Assembly (NCBI RefSeq): GCF_030159855.1
Contig: NZ_BSNG01000003.1
Location: forward strand, 43,418 to 107,417
Direction: 5' to 3'
Length of the DNA: 64,000 nt
DNA from: Devosia yakushimensis
Lineage (GTDB): Bacteria > Pseudomonadota > Alphaproteobacteria > Rhizobiales > Devosiaceae
Positions 8,154-16,857 of the stretch are shown here, in pieces; within the stretch, counting starts at the first letter, position 1; the number at the start of each line of letters is the position of its first letter. The position numbers and the translations under genes were made by a program. Below the pieces are notes generated by a model, which was given only the letters and a program-made list of their open reading frames with translations, was not told where the DNA came from and did no database searches.

Positions 8154-8317
8154 CGGGCACCGGACTTGCGGTGCTGAAGTCGGAATAGCGGCGCCGCCCC
8201 CGGCGCCCATCCATCGAGGGAGCGGCGCTTTCCGCCGCACATGGGTGCTGCTTCCTCGACCTGCCCTAAGTTGACCGCCGCTGAGCCCCCGCCCTTGGAG
8301 CGGGGGCGCTTTTTTTC
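8154..8317 (+). ncRNA. Candidate small RNA: structured intergenic transcript ending in a strong terminator
   Basis: The 368-bp gap between 8023 and 8392 has no convincing small ORF but contains consecutive plus-strand hairpins. Hairpin A pairs 8160-8167 with 8177-8183 (one bulge). Hairpin B pairs 8203-8210 with 8241-8248 (one G-U) and encloses a perfect 6-bp stem 8222-8227/8233-8238 with loop CTTTC. The terminator at 8285-8316 closes the unit. No plus-strand gene lies upstream for 3 kb, so the terminator needs a local transcript. The 5' end is uncertain and I see no clear sigma-70 promoter. The opposite strand at 8247-8263 resembles the SRP RNA core but is 3 nt short. 8024-8153 holds the putative promoter area of the SARP gene, with an AT-rich patch at 8065-8100. 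Structure-based inference only. Confidence 0.4.
8285..8316 (+). terminator. Strong rho-independent terminator
   Basis: Perfect 8-bp stem GCCCCCGC / GCGGGGGC with a 7-nt loop, followed by GC and seven T residues. It is orientation-specific to the plus strand and lies 75 bp before the next plus-strand gene, so it could also act as an attenuator of that gene. Confidence 0.8.
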
Positions 8318-8391
8318 TGCCCGAATCGCCGGGATGGTAAATCTTTCGTAAATATGTAACTATCTCCCGGTCATTGCTCGGGGGTATGTCG

Positions 8392-8865
8392 ATGGCGGAG
8401 CTCAACACCCAGTTGGCGCGCGCGGTCAAGACCAGTGCGGTCTATGATCTTGTCACCTGTCTGCCGCTGGCCCTGCCGGGAATAGCGGGCATCTACCTGA
8501 CCATATTGGACGGGCTCAACGGCGCTATCGGGCTCAGCGGCCATGTGGGCGAATTGTCGCCGCTGGCCATGATGTTCATCAATTTCCTGGGCTCGCTGAT
8601 TTCGATCTGGGCGGTATTGCGCCTGATCAATCCCAGCTGGGCCAATGGGCTGACCGATGTGGTCGTGCGCGCCTTCTTCTCCATCGCCATGCTCAACGCC
8701 ATCTTCAACGGCGTGCCGGGGCTGATCGGCGTGCTCTGGGTGTGCGAACTGGCGTTGCTGCTGGTCCAGGCCTATCTGGTGCACCGCGTCTGGCGCCTCG
8801 AACACGCTACCGCGATACGCACCGCGCCCAGTCCAGGCTTCCAGGCTCACGCCCCGGCCGAATAA
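8392..8865 (+). CDS. Hypothetical four-helix membrane protein
   Basis: A 157-residue protein with about four hydrophobic helices (around 30-50, 65-85, 95-115, 120-140), a short cytosolic N-terminus and a polar, Pro/Ala-rich C-terminal tail. No motif that I recognise. A GGGGG stretch 7 nt before the ATG at 8392 is the best ribosome site; another in-frame ATG at 8386 would leave almost no spacing. It stands alone after the terminator at 8285-8316. Coding is supported by the clean hydrophobic pattern and codon usage like its neighbours. Confidence 0.7.
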   Translation: MAELNTQLARAVKTSAVYDLVTCLPLALPGIAGIYLTILDGLNGAIGLSGHVGELSPLAMMFINFLGSLISIWAVLRLINPSWANGLTDVVVRAFFSIAMLNAIFNGVPGLIGVLWVCELALLLVQAYLVHRVWRLEHATAIRTAPSPGFQAHAPAE

Positions 8866-9040
8866 TAATCGGCTGATTCCACCGGCATTCGCCGATTGCG
8901 GACCCTTTGTTGGATAACAGAGGCCGGGTTCAGTTCGCCTTCCACAAGCATCGGCGCCAGCATGTGATGGCAGCCGCGCTTGACCTGTCCGGCGAAAGGC
9001 GGCAGAGCCTTTACCGCCAAGGCCGCGACGGAGACCCGCA

Positions 9041-9247
9041 ATGACCGATCTTGTCGAGCGCCTGGAAGCGCTGGAAACGCGCATTGCCTTCCAGGACCAG
9101 ACCATCGAGGAACTCAACGCCACCATCACCGCACAATGGCGGGTGATCGATGGCCTGACGCGCAAGCTGACCACGCTCGAGGAACAGGTCCGCTCGGGCA
9201 CCCATATTGCCGACCCGAGCGCCGAGCCCCCGCCGCCGCATTATTGA
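9041..9247 (+). CDS. slyX: SlyX homologue
   Basis: A 68-residue acidic protein that is a single short coiled coil (leucine/isoleucine heptads, about 4-50) followed by a Pro-rich tail ending PPPPHY, the hallmark C-terminus of SlyX. Family length is 70-75 aa. SlyX is a widely conserved small cytosolic protein whose exact role is still unclear. It is followed after 25 bp by a hydrolase gene and may be cotranscribed with it. Confidence 0.9.
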   Translation: MTDLVERLEALETRIAFQDQTIEELNATITAQWRVIDGLTRKLTTLEEQVRSGTHIADPSAEPPPPHY

Positions 9248-9272
9248 GCCGTCCGCCCGAGGGGAACCAGAC

Positions 9273-10076
9273 ATGACATTTGCCGATGACGAGCTGCTCG
9301 CCTTTGCCGAGCATGGCGCAGCGCCATTGCCCCCAGCCGTGACCCGGGGCCACGTGTCGCACGATGGCGCACGCATCTGGTACGCGACTTACGGCACCGG
9401 CATTCCGGTGCTGCTATTGCATGGCGGCCTCGGACATTCGGGCAATTGGGGCCATCAGGTTCCCGCCCTGATCGAGGCCGGCTACCAGCCCATTCTCATT
9501 GACAGCCGTGGCCATGGTCGCAGCACGCGCGACGAGCGGCCCTATAGCTATCAATTGATGGCGTCCGACGTGCTGGCCGTGCTCGACCATCTGAGCATCG
9601 CCCGCGCCGCGGTGATCGGCTGGAGCGATGGCGCCTGCATCGGCATGGTATTGGCCAGCCAGGCGCCCGAACGCGTGGCTGGCCTGTTCTTTTTCGGCTG
9701 CAACATGGACCCCAGCGGCACCAATGTCGAGATCGCCGCCAGCCCCCTGCTCGATCGTTGCTTCGGCCGCCACGGCAAAGACTATGCAGCGCTCTCGGCC
9801 ACCCCGGACCAGTTCGAGCCGTTCACCAAGGCCGTTGGCCGCATGATGGCGAGCGAACCCAATTACTCGGCAGCCGATCTGGCCGCCATCGCGGTTCCGG
9901 TGGTGATCGTGCAAAGCGAGCACGACGAATTCATCAAGCCCGAGCATGCGCGCTATCTCGCCGAAACCATCCCCGGCGCAACACTGCTCGAACTCAAGGG
10001 CGTCAGCCATTTCGCCCCGCTCCAGCGCCCGGCGCAGTTCAATGGCGCGGTATTGGATTTTTTGACTGGGCTTTAG
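9273..10076 (+). CDS. Alpha/beta-fold hydrolase
   Basis: A 267-aa cytosolic hydrolase with the oxyanion motif HGGLG near residue 55, the nucleophile elbow G-W-S-D-G near 120, an acid in Q-S-E-H-D-E-F and the catalytic His in G-V-S-H-F. The order matches the classic Ser-Asp-His triad of the haloperoxidase/epoxide hydrolase-like group. The ATG at 9273 is preceded by GAGGGG; earlier frame extensions overlap slyX. Substrate cannot be told from sequence. Confidence 0.85.
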   Translation: MTFADDELLAFAEHGAAPLPPAVTRGHVSHDGARIWYATYGTGIPVLLLHGGLGHSGNWGHQVPALIEAGYQPILIDSRGHGRSTRDERPYSYQLMASDVLAVLDHLSIARAAVIGWSDGACIGMVLASQAPERVAGLFFFGCNMDPSGTNVEIAASPLLDRCFGRHGKDYAALSATPDQFEPFTKAVGRMMASEPNYSAADLAAIAVPVVIVQSEHDEFIKPEHARYLAETIPGATLLELKGVSHFAPLQRPAQFNGAVLDFLTGL

Positions 10077-10103
10077 GCCCGTTGAGGGGATACTCCGATC
10101 CCC

Positions 10104-11507
10104 TCAATGCCCCAGCGATTTGACGATATCCTCGGTCACCTTCTTGGCGTCGCCGAACAGCATCATGGTATTATCGCGGAAGAACAATTCGTTCTGCACC
10201 CCGGCATAACCCGCCGCCATGCCGCGCTTGATGAACAGCACGGTGCCGGCATCCTCGACATTGAGCACGGGCATGCCATAGATCGGCGAGGTCTTGTCGG
10301 TCTTGGCCGCCGGATTGGTCACGTCATTGGCGCCGATCACGAAGGCGACGTCCGACTGGGCGAATTCGGAATTGATATCTTCCAGCTCGAACACTTCGTC
10401 ATAGGGCACATTGGCTTCGGCCAGCAGCACATTCATATGCCCCGGCATACGACCGGCCACCGGGTGGATGGCATATTTGACGGTGACGCCTTCCTTCTTG
10501 AGCAGGTCGGCCATTTCGCGCAGCGCATGCTGGGCCTGGGCCACGGCCATGCCATAGCCGGGCACGATGATGACCTTGCCGGCATTTTTCATGAGGAATG
10601 CCGCGTCTTCGGCAGCACCCTGCTTGACAGGCCGGTCATCCTCGGCGGCGGCCGCCGCGCTGCTATCGGCGCCGAACCCGCCCAGGATCACCGAAATGAA
10701 GCTGCGGTTCATCGCCTTGCACATGATGTAGCTCAGGATCGCGCCCGACGAGCCCACCAAGGCGCCGGTGATGATCAGCGCCGTATTGCCCAGCGTGAAG
10801 CCGATGCCGGCAGCGGCCCAGCCCGAATAGGAATTGAGCATCGACACCACGACGGGCATGTCGGCCCCGCCAATGGGGATGATCATCAGTCCGCCCAGCA
10901 CCAACGCCAGGATCGTGGTGAGCCAGAACAGCCACGGATTGCCCGTGACGACGAAGGCCCAGACGAGCCCGATCAGCACCAGGCCCATGGCGATATGGAT
11001 GGCATGCCGCGCCGGCAGGATGATCGGCTTGCCGCTCATATTGCCGTTGAGCTTGGCAAAGGCGATGACCGAGCCGGTAAATGTGAAGGCGCCGATAGCG
11101 ACGCCCAGGCTCATTTCCACCAGCGCCTGCGGATGGATGGCCCCCACAGCGCCAATGCCGAAAGCCTCGGGCGCATAAAGCGCCGCCGCTGCCACAAAGA
11201 CCGCAGCCAGGCCCACCAGCGAGTGGAAGGCCGCCACCAATTGCGGCATGTCGGTCATCTTGACCGTGCGGGCCATGTAGGCGCCGATGCCGCCACCAAT
11301 GCCCAGCCCGCCAATGATCAGAAGCCAGCTGATCCAATCGGACGGAGCCGCGACGGCGAGCGTGGTGAGGATGGCAATGCCCATGCCCACCATGCCCTGG
11401 AGATTGCCCTGGCGGGCCGTACGCGGGCTCGATAGCCCCCGCAGCGCCAGGATGAACAGCACCCCGGCCAAAAGATAGAGCAGCGCAGCGATATCGGCAG
11501 AGATCAT
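10104..11507 (-). CDS. pntB: NAD(P) transhydrogenase beta subunit
   Basis: A 467-aa membrane protein. The N-terminal two thirds has about nine hydrophobic helices (domain II). The C-terminal 175 residues form the soluble NADP-binding domain III with IVPGYGMAVAQAQH, the YAIHPVAGRMPGHMNVLL region and VIGANDVTNPAA. It works with PntAA and PntAB to make NADPH from NADH using proton-motive force. Last gene of the minus-strand pntAA-pntAB-pntB operon (5-nt gap after pntAB). Length and motifs are standard. Confidence 0.97.
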   Translation of the reverse strand: MISADIAALLYLLAGVLFILALRGLSSPRTARQGNLQGMVGMGIAILTTLAVAAPSDWISWLLIIGGLGIGGGIGAYMARTVKMTDMPQLVAAFHSLVGLAAVFVAAAALYAPEAFGIGAVGAIHPQALVEMSLGVAIGAFTFTGSVIAFAKLNGNMSGKPIILPARHAIHIAMGLVLIGLVWAFVVTGNPWLFWLTTILALVLGGLMIIPIGGADMPVVVSMLNSYSGWAAAGIGFTLGNTALIITGALVGSSGAILSYIMCKAMNRSFISVILGGFGADSSAAAAAEDDRPVKQGAAEDAAFLMKNAGKVIIVPGYGMAVAQAQHALREMADLLKKEGVTVKYAIHPVAGRMPGHMNVLLAEANVPYDEVFELEDINSEFAQSDVAFVIGANDVTNPAAKTDKTSPIYGMPVLNVEDAGTVLFIKRGMAAGYAGVQNELFFRDNTMMLFGDAKKVTEDIVKSLGH

Positions 11508-11512
11508 CGGGC

Positions 11513-11875
11513 TCAGCCCTTCTTCTTGTACATGGCCAGCATCCGCTGGGTGACGAGGAATCCGCCAAAGATATTGACTGATGCAAAGACCAGGGCGATG
11601 AAGCCGAAGAGCTTGGAAATCCAGCTGGCGTCAGCCGCCAGATGCACGCCCACCGCCAGCAATGCCCCGACCACGATCACCGAGGAAATAGCATTGGTGA
11701 CGCTCATCAATGGGGTATGCAGCGCCGGGGTCACCGACCAGACCACGAAATAGCCCACAAAGATCGCCAGCACGAAAATGGCCAGGCGGAAGGTAAAGGG
11801 ATCGATCGCCCCGCCCAGCGCGCCATGCGCCACCGCCGCGATCACATCCGCGCCCTGTTCTGCCGTCGCTTCCAT
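11513..11875 (-). CDS. pntAB: NAD(P) transhydrogenase alpha subunit, membrane part (PntAB)
   Basis: A 120-aa protein with three to four membrane helices, including the conserved VWSVTPALHTPLMSVTNAISS segment that forms part of the proton channel with PntB. Alphaproteobacteria such as Rhodospirillum split the alpha subunit into PntAA and PntAB, as seen here. The start codon lies immediately after the PntAA stop (no gap), implying translational coupling. Confidence 0.95.
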   Translation of the reverse strand: MEATAEQGADVIAAVAHGALGGAIDPFTFRLAIFVLAIFVGYFVVWSVTPALHTPLMSVTNAISSVIVVGALLAVGVHLAADASWISKLFGFIALVFASVNIFGGFLVTQRMLAMYKKKG

Positions 11876-13576
11876 TTACTTGGCCTCCTTGGGAGCCGCG
11901 GCTTTCCTGGCCGCGGGCTTATGGTCTTCCACATGCTCGCCGGGCTTGGCGCTCGGCTTGCGCGTGCCGCGCTTGGCCGCCGGCTTGGGCGCAGCGGCGG
12001 CCGAATGGTCCGCCTCGTGATCCTTGGGAGCCGCTGCCGGTTTTTTGGCACGCACCTGCTTGGCGGCCGTGTGGTCCTCGACATGCTCGGCAGGCTTTGC
12101 CGCAGCCTTGCGCGCCGGACGCTTGGCCGGGGCATGATCCTCGACATGTTCAGCAGGCTTGGTCGCCGGCTTGGCCGTGCCGCTGCGGCGGGCCACCGGC
12201 GCCTTGGCGGCAGCGTGATCTTCCACATGCTCTGCCGGCTTGGCCGCGGCCTTGCGGACCGGGCGTTTGGCGGGGGCGTGATCCTCGACATGTTCGGCGG
12301 GCTTGGTCGCCGGCTTGGCCGTGCCGCTGCGGCGGGCCACCGGCGCCTTGGCGGCGGCATGGTCTTCGACATGCTCAGCCGGTTTGGCCGTTTTTGCTGC
12401 CGGCTTCTGCTTGGCGGCCGAATGATCTTCCACATGCGCCGCCGGCGTCGCGGCAAAGCTCGGATGCACCACCGCGCCATCGCGCGTCAGCATGGTCGCC
12501 TTGACCAGTTCGTCATCCCAATTGATCGCCAGCACCTTGCCCTTGGCATCGATCAGCGTGGTGACGAAAGCCAAGAGGTTCCGCGCATAAAGCTGGCTGG
12601 CCGTGGTGGGGATGCGCCCCTGCACGTTAGTGTAACCGATGATCTTGACGCCGTTATGCTCGACGACCTTGCCTGGCTGGGTCAGTTCGACATTGCCGCC
12701 GCGTTCGGCCGCGAGGTCAACGATCACCGAACCGGGCGCCATGGATTCCACCATGGCCTTGGTGATCAGAAGCGGCGCCGGACGCCCCGGGATCAACGCA
12801 GTGGTGATGACGATATCCTGCTTGGCGATATGGCTGGCGGTGAGCTCGGCCTGCTTGGCCTGATATTCGGCCGACATCTGCTTGGCATAGCCGCCCGCGG
12901 TTTCGGCCTGCTTGAATTCCTCGTCCTCGACGGCGACGAACTTGCCACCCAGGCTTTCCACCTGCTCCTTGGCCGCCGGACGCACATCGGTAGCCGAAAC
13001 CACAGCGCCCAGCCGCTTGGCGGTGGCAATGGCCTGTAGCCCTGCAACCCCCGCGCCCATGACGAAAGCCTTGGCCGGCCGCACCGTACCAGCCGCCGTC
13101 ATCATCATCGGCAGCGCCCGGTCGAACTCGGCCGCCGCTTCGATTACGCCTTGGTAGCCGGCCAGGTTCGCCTGGCTCGAGAGAATGTCCATCACCTGCG
13201 CGCGGGTAATGCGCGGCATGAATTCCATGGCAATGGCGGTGACACCCACCTTGGCCAGCGCCGCCACATCCTTGTCATTGCCATAGGGGTCGAGCGCCCC
13301 GATCACTAGGGCACCCTTGGCAACGCCAGCCAGCCCGGCAGCGGCAGGCCGCCGCACGGTCAGCACGATTTCGGCATCCTTGAGCGCCGCATCGGCAGTG
13401 GCCACCAGGGTCGCACCGGCCGCGACATAATCGGCATCGAGAATGCGCGAGCCGAGCCCAGCCCCCTTCTCCACCGTCACGCTGCCCCCCAGACCCACGA
13501 GCTTGGCCACGGTTTCTGGCGTGGCCGCAACGCGGTTCTCACCCTCGAAGCGTTCACGGACGATGGCGATCTTCAT
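11876..13576 (-). CDS. pntAA: NAD(P) transhydrogenase alpha subunit 1 (PntAA) with a 190-residue EHVEDH-repeat tail
   Basis: A 566-aa protein. Residues 1-375 are a normal PntAA: MKIAIVRER start, RVAATPE, the NAD-binding region VMGAGVAGLQAIATAKRLGA with its GxGxxG motif, and TALIPGRPAP. PntAA usually ends near 375-385. Here about residue 376 begins a Lys/Ala/Pro-rich extension with seven HVEDH motifs plus one degenerate DHEADH, separated by K/R/A/P linkers. A 48-residue block (two motifs) is duplicated, visible as a 144-bp direct DNA repeat (for example GTGCCGCTGC at 12177 and 12321). The tail stays in frame and ends directly at pntAB, so the operon is intact. Tail function unknown: metal binding by His/Asp/Glu clusters, a disordered linker or nucleic-acid/membrane contact by its basic parts are possibilities. 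Confidence 0.93.
   Translation of the reverse strand: MKIAIVRERFEGENRVAATPETVAKLVGLGGSVTVEKGAGLGSRILDADYVAAGATLVATADAALKDAEIVLTVRRPAAAGLAGVAKGALVIGALDPYGNDKDVAALAKVGVTAIAMEFMPRITRAQVMDILSSQANLAGYQGVIEAAAEFDRALPMMMTAAGTVRPAKAFVMGAGVAGLQAIATAKRLGAVVSATDVRPAAKEQVESLGGKFVAVEDEEFKQAETAGGYAKQMSAEYQAKQAELTASHIAKQDIVITTALIPGRPAPLLITKAMVESMAPGSVIVDLAAERGGNVELTQPGKVVEHNGVKIIGYTNVQGRIPTTASQLYARNLLAFVTTLIDAKGKVLAINWDDELVKATMLTRDGAVVHPSFAATPAAHVEDHSAAKQKPAAKTAKPAEHVEDHAAAKAPVARRSGTAKPATKPAEHVEDHAPAKRPVRKAAAKPAEHVEDHAAAKAPVARRSGTAKPATKPAEHVEDHAPAKRPARKAAAKPAEHVEDHTAAKQVRAKKPAAAPKDHEADHSAAAAPKPAAKRGTRKPSAKPGEHVEDHKPAARKAAAPKEAK
11882..12450. repeat. In-frame tandem repeat region coding for the PntAA tail
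   Basis: Eight EHVEDH-type units coded at roughly 60-90-bp intervals. Within them a 144-bp unit is present twice, nearly identical, around 12100-12390. Synonymous differences between units show the array is not a very recent expansion everywhere. Repeats like this can change copy number by slippage or recombination. Confidence 0.8.
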
Positions 13577-13694
13577 GCGGTGCCTCCTGCGGCGGCAGGG
13601 CGCGGAAAGCGCACTGCGGGGTGCGACGATATAGCGGCGCCGGGCAATCGTCCGGCGCAGTGATCAACTGCCGGGGACCGGCCCCGCAATTCTG

Positions 13695-13937
13695 CTATTT
13701 CTTGGACAGGATGCCCATGATGGGCGGCACGACGAAGCTGGCCAGGATCAGCACCAGGCCCAGCACCGGCTGGTCCGCGATAATGGCGAAATAGAGCCCC
13801 ACCATCATGATGGCGATGCCCAGAATGGTATATTTGGTGACCGTGACGAAGCCGCTATAGGTGGCCTCGTGCTGGGCATAATCCATCGGGGATTCTTCGC
13901 GCAGGGGCGGAAGCGGTTCGTGCTTGCTGGCTGCCAT
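13695..13937 (-). CDS. aa3-type cytochrome c oxidase subunit IV
   Basis: An 80-residue protein with a short polar N-terminus containing the family motif MDYAQHEATYSGF (residues 18-30), followed by two hydrophobic helices. This matches the small bacterial aa3-type oxidase subunit IV (COX4_pro_2 type). GAGG 7 nt before the ATG at 13937 supports that start; the family core alone would begin at 13886. It is isolated from any other oxidase gene here, which is common for this subunit. Confidence 0.88.
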   Translation of the reverse strand: MAASKHEPLPPLREESPMDYAQHEATYSGFVTVTKYTILGIAIMMVGLYFAIIADQPVLGLVLILASFVVPPIMGILSKK

Positions 13938-13992
13938 GGTGGTCCTCAAATAGTCCAGTCGTCTCAAACTCGGATGCGCCGGCTAAGGCGCA

Positions 13993-15798
13993 TTATGGAT
14001 TGGTCGCTTCCAGTTCGTCGATCAAGCTCTCGATCATCGACAGGCCCAGCGACCAGAATTTGGGGTCTTTCGCGTCGAGCCCGAAGGGCGCCAGCAATTC
14101 GGAATGATGCTTGCTCCCGCCGGCCTTAAGCAGTTCGAAATACCGCTCCGCAAAGCCTTCACTGGCCTTCTCATACTGCGCGTAAAGCGAGTTCACAAGG
14201 CAGTCTCCGAAGGCATAGGCATAGACGTAGAACGGGGAATGGATGAAGTGGGGAATATAGGCCCAGAAGATGTCATAACCTTCATTGGCAATGATGGCGT
14301 CGCCCAGCGATTCCGCCTGCACATCGAGCCAGATCTGGTTGATCTCCTCGGTGCGCAATTCCCCTTGCCGGCGTGCGGTATGGACGCGCCGCTCGAACGT
14401 GTAGAAGGCGATCTGCCGCACCACGGTGTTGAGCATATCCTCCACTTTTGAGGACAAAAGCGCGAAACGCTGCTGGGGATCGGTGGTCTTGTCGAGCAGC
14501 GAGCGGAAGGTCAGCATCTCGCCGAAGACCGAGGCGGTTTCCGCCAGGGTGAGCGGGGTATTGGCCAGGATCGGCCCCTGCGCCGCCGCCAACCGCTGAT
14601 GCACGCCATGGCCCAGCTCATGGGCCAGCGTCATGATGTCACGCGAGCGGCCCAGATAATTGAGCATCAGATAGGGATGGGCGCTGGGGACGGTGGGATG
14701 GGCGAAGGCCCCCGACAGCTTGCCCTCGGCCACCGGGGCATCGATCCAACCCGAATTGAAGAACGGCTTGGCCACTTCCGCCAGCTCGGGCGAGAATTTG
14801 CCATAGGCTTCGAGCACGGTGGAAACAGCGCTATCCCAATCCCAGGTCCGCTCGTCGCTGGTGGGGAGCGGGGCATTGCGGTCCCAGGCATTGAGCCTGT
14901 CCTTGCCGAACCACTTGGCCTTCATCTTGTAATAACGGTGCGACAGGCGCGGATAGGCCTCGGTCACCGCCTGCTGCAGCGCATCGACCACTTCGCGCTC
15001 CACCGAATTGGCCATGTGCCTGGAATCGGCAATGTCTTCATAGCCGCGCCAGCGATCGGAAATTTCCTTGTCCTTGGCGAGAACATTGGTGATGTGGGTA
15101 AAGAGACGAGAATTGTCCTTGAGCGTCTTGCCCAGCGCCTTGAAGGCGGATTCGCGCTTCTTCTCGTCCTTTTCCGACAGCAGATGGAGCGTTGCTTCCA
15201 TATTGAGCTGTTCGCCATCCACCTCGAAGATGAGGCTGGAAAGCGTCTCGTCGAACAGCCGGTTCCAGGCTGAATAGGCGGTGACCGACTTGTCGTGGAA
15301 CAGCTCTTCGAGCTTGTCGTCGAGCTGATAGGGCTTGGCCTTGCGCAATTCGGCAAACCAGGTGCGGTAACGCGCCAACTCCGCATCCTTGGCAAAGGCG
15401 GCTTCCAGATCAGCGTCCTCGATGCGGTTGAGCTCGAGTTCGAAGAACAGCACCTTGGTCGACAGGTTCGTCAGCGCCTCATTGGTGTCGCCCATGAATT
15501 TGGCGCGATCCGGATCAGTCGATTTCTGCGCATATTGCAGAAAGGAGAAGGAGCCGATCTTGCCCGAGAGGTCGCCCAGCACTTCGCTGGCCTTGATCGC
15601 CTCAACCAGCTTGCCCGCCTTGGTCAATTCGACCAGCTTGCCCTTGTAGGTAGCCTCGAACTGCGCCGCGAGATTTTTGGCCTCGTCCAGCGCCACGGCG
15701 AATTCCTTGCTGTCCTTGCCGGGATAAAGATCGGAAAGGTCCCATACCGGCAGGTTCCCGAATTGATTGTGGCCCTTTTGGCTGGTCGCTTCGGTCAT
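13993..15798 (-). CDS. pepF: Oligoendopeptidase F (M3 family zinc metallopeptidase)
   Basis: A 601-aa cytosolic protein, the usual PepF length. An N-terminal helical lobe opens with W-D-L-S-D-L-Y and the C-terminal catalytic lobe has the zinc motif HELGHG (with the Glu ligand in LAETASVFGEML downstream). PepF cleaves short peptides of about 7-17 residues. The start at 15798 has GGAGAG upstream; a nearer ATG 5 nt earlier is out of frame. Neighbouring genes are unrelated, so it is probably transcribed alone. Confidence 0.95.
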   Translation of the reverse strand: MTEATSQKGHNQFGNLPVWDLSDLYPGKDSKEFAVALDEAKNLAAQFEATYKGKLVELTKAGKLVEAIKASEVLGDLSGKIGSFSFLQYAQKSTDPDRAKFMGDTNEALTNLSTKVLFFELELNRIEDADLEAAFAKDAELARYRTWFAELRKAKPYQLDDKLEELFHDKSVTAYSAWNRLFDETLSSLIFEVDGEQLNMEATLHLLSEKDEKKRESAFKALGKTLKDNSRLFTHITNVLAKDKEISDRWRGYEDIADSRHMANSVEREVVDALQQAVTEAYPRLSHRYYKMKAKWFGKDRLNAWDRNAPLPTSDERTWDWDSAVSTVLEAYGKFSPELAEVAKPFFNSGWIDAPVAEGKLSGAFAHPTVPSAHPYLMLNYLGRSRDIMTLAHELGHGVHQRLAAAQGPILANTPLTLAETASVFGEMLTFRSLLDKTTDPQQRFALLSSKVEDMLNTVVRQIAFYTFERRVHTARRQGELRTEEINQIWLDVQAESLGDAIIANEGYDIFWAYIPHFIHSPFYVYAYAFGDCLVNSLYAQYEKASEGFAERYFELLKAGGSKHHSELLAPFGLDAKDPKFWSLGLSMIESLIDELEATNP

Positions 15799-15902
15799 GG
15801 CATGCTCTCTCCGGCTGGTCCAATTGCGGGCGGACCTTAGCCAGCGGTGGAGGCGCTGTGAAGGGTGCCCCATCAATCAGCGAGTCAAATCGCTGCGCCT
15901 GT

Positions 15903-16667
15903 TCAGCTATCCTGCCGGGCCAGCACCACGATCTCGCTGCCAGTCGCATCCAGCAGGATCAGCTTGTTGCGTTCCACGTCGAGCCGGTAGCTCGCCACCC
16001 GCCCCAAAGCGTCAAGAAATTTCTGCTCCTGGTCCATGATGGCCGGTGCACAGGCCATCTCGGTCGAGAACAGATTGCCAAAGCTCAGCGCCGCGTCATC
16101 GTGGTTGGCCGCGCCGCCGAAGCGGTTGCAGCCGCCCATGCCGCTCACCTGTCCATCGGGCGCAATCTCCAGTGTGGTCTGGAGGTTATCGATGACGCCA
16201 CGCCCGTCGATATCCTCGGCCAGCCACCGCCCGTAGGGCCCGCCATCGCTGGCCGCCGACAGCGCATCGGCGACGCGCTCGACCAGGATATCGGTAGCAT
16301 CGGGGCCAGTCCCGAAGACGCTGTTGCGCGTGGTCGAGATGAAGAGCAATTGGCCGCCCTCGGTGATGCGGGCGGAAACCGCATAGCTATGCCCCGGCAC
16401 GATGGCATCAGGATCATAGGCGATGGCATAAGCATAGGGCGGCGATTTACCGCTGGCCACGGCCTGACCCAGCACCTTGGCCGGAGCATCGGCAAGGGAC
16501 ACATCGACCAGCTCCACGCTGACCTTGGCCGTGTCGGGCAGCATGATGCGTTCGCGGAAAAACACCGTACCGCTGAGCACCGCACCATCGGCCATTACAC
16601 TTCCTCCGGACAGGATAAGGGCGACGATACCCGCCACCAAGGATGCGAAAATTCTGCTCAGGACCAT
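15903..16667 (-). CDS. Secreted YbaY-domain plus META-domain protein
   Basis: A 254-aa protein with an N-terminal hydrophobic signal sequence (cleavage-like GGSVMADG near residue 26). A YbaY/lipoprotein-chaperone-like beta domain follows (about 30-135: GTVFFRERIMLPDTAKVSVEL, PYAYAIAYD), then a META/HslJ domain (about 145-250: W-L-A-E-D, the GMGGCNRFGG signature, TEMACAP). These combinations are common in proteobacterial envelope proteins and are linked with stress or antibiotic tolerance, with no defined biochemistry. No lipobox cysteine is seen, so it is likely periplasmic and soluble. Confidence 0.82.
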   Translation of the reverse strand: MVLSRIFASLVAGIVALILSGGSVMADGAVLSGTVFFRERIMLPDTAKVSVELVDVSLADAPAKVLGQAVASGKSPPYAYAIAYDPDAIVPGHSYAVSARITEGGQLLFISTTRNSVFGTGPDATDILVERVADALSAASDGGPYGRWLAEDIDGRGVIDNLQTTLEIAPDGQVSGMGGCNRFGGAANHDDAALSFGNLFSTEMACAPAIMDQEQKFLDALGRVASYRLDVERNKLILLDATGSEIVVLARQDS

Positions 16668-16857
16668 GATGCTTCCCTTTTGGTTTGGGCGATCCTAACG
16701 AGCGGAGGACGGGGCGTCCATTCGGGGGAGCGCAAGGCCACAATGTCCTCTGTCTCCCCCAAATCCCACACGGTTAATCCCCTCTTAAACCCCTTGCCCC
16801 ATCCTCCTCCCAAAACGGCACACCAGATTCGTGCCGGGACCAATGCCTGAGGTAAGT

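Noticed and set aside
8247..8263. SRP RNA (ffs) on the minus strand
   Set aside because: The minus strand reads CAGGTCGAGGAAGCAGC, close to the SRP core CAGGTCCGGAAGGAAGCAGC but lacking three bases of the tetraloop stem. The flanks do not pair in SRP fashion. A covariance-model search could overturn this.
12100..12400. CRISPR-like or satellite repeat array
   Set aside because: Repeat units are in-frame coding repeats of PntAA with unequal linkers, not constant repeats with unique spacers.
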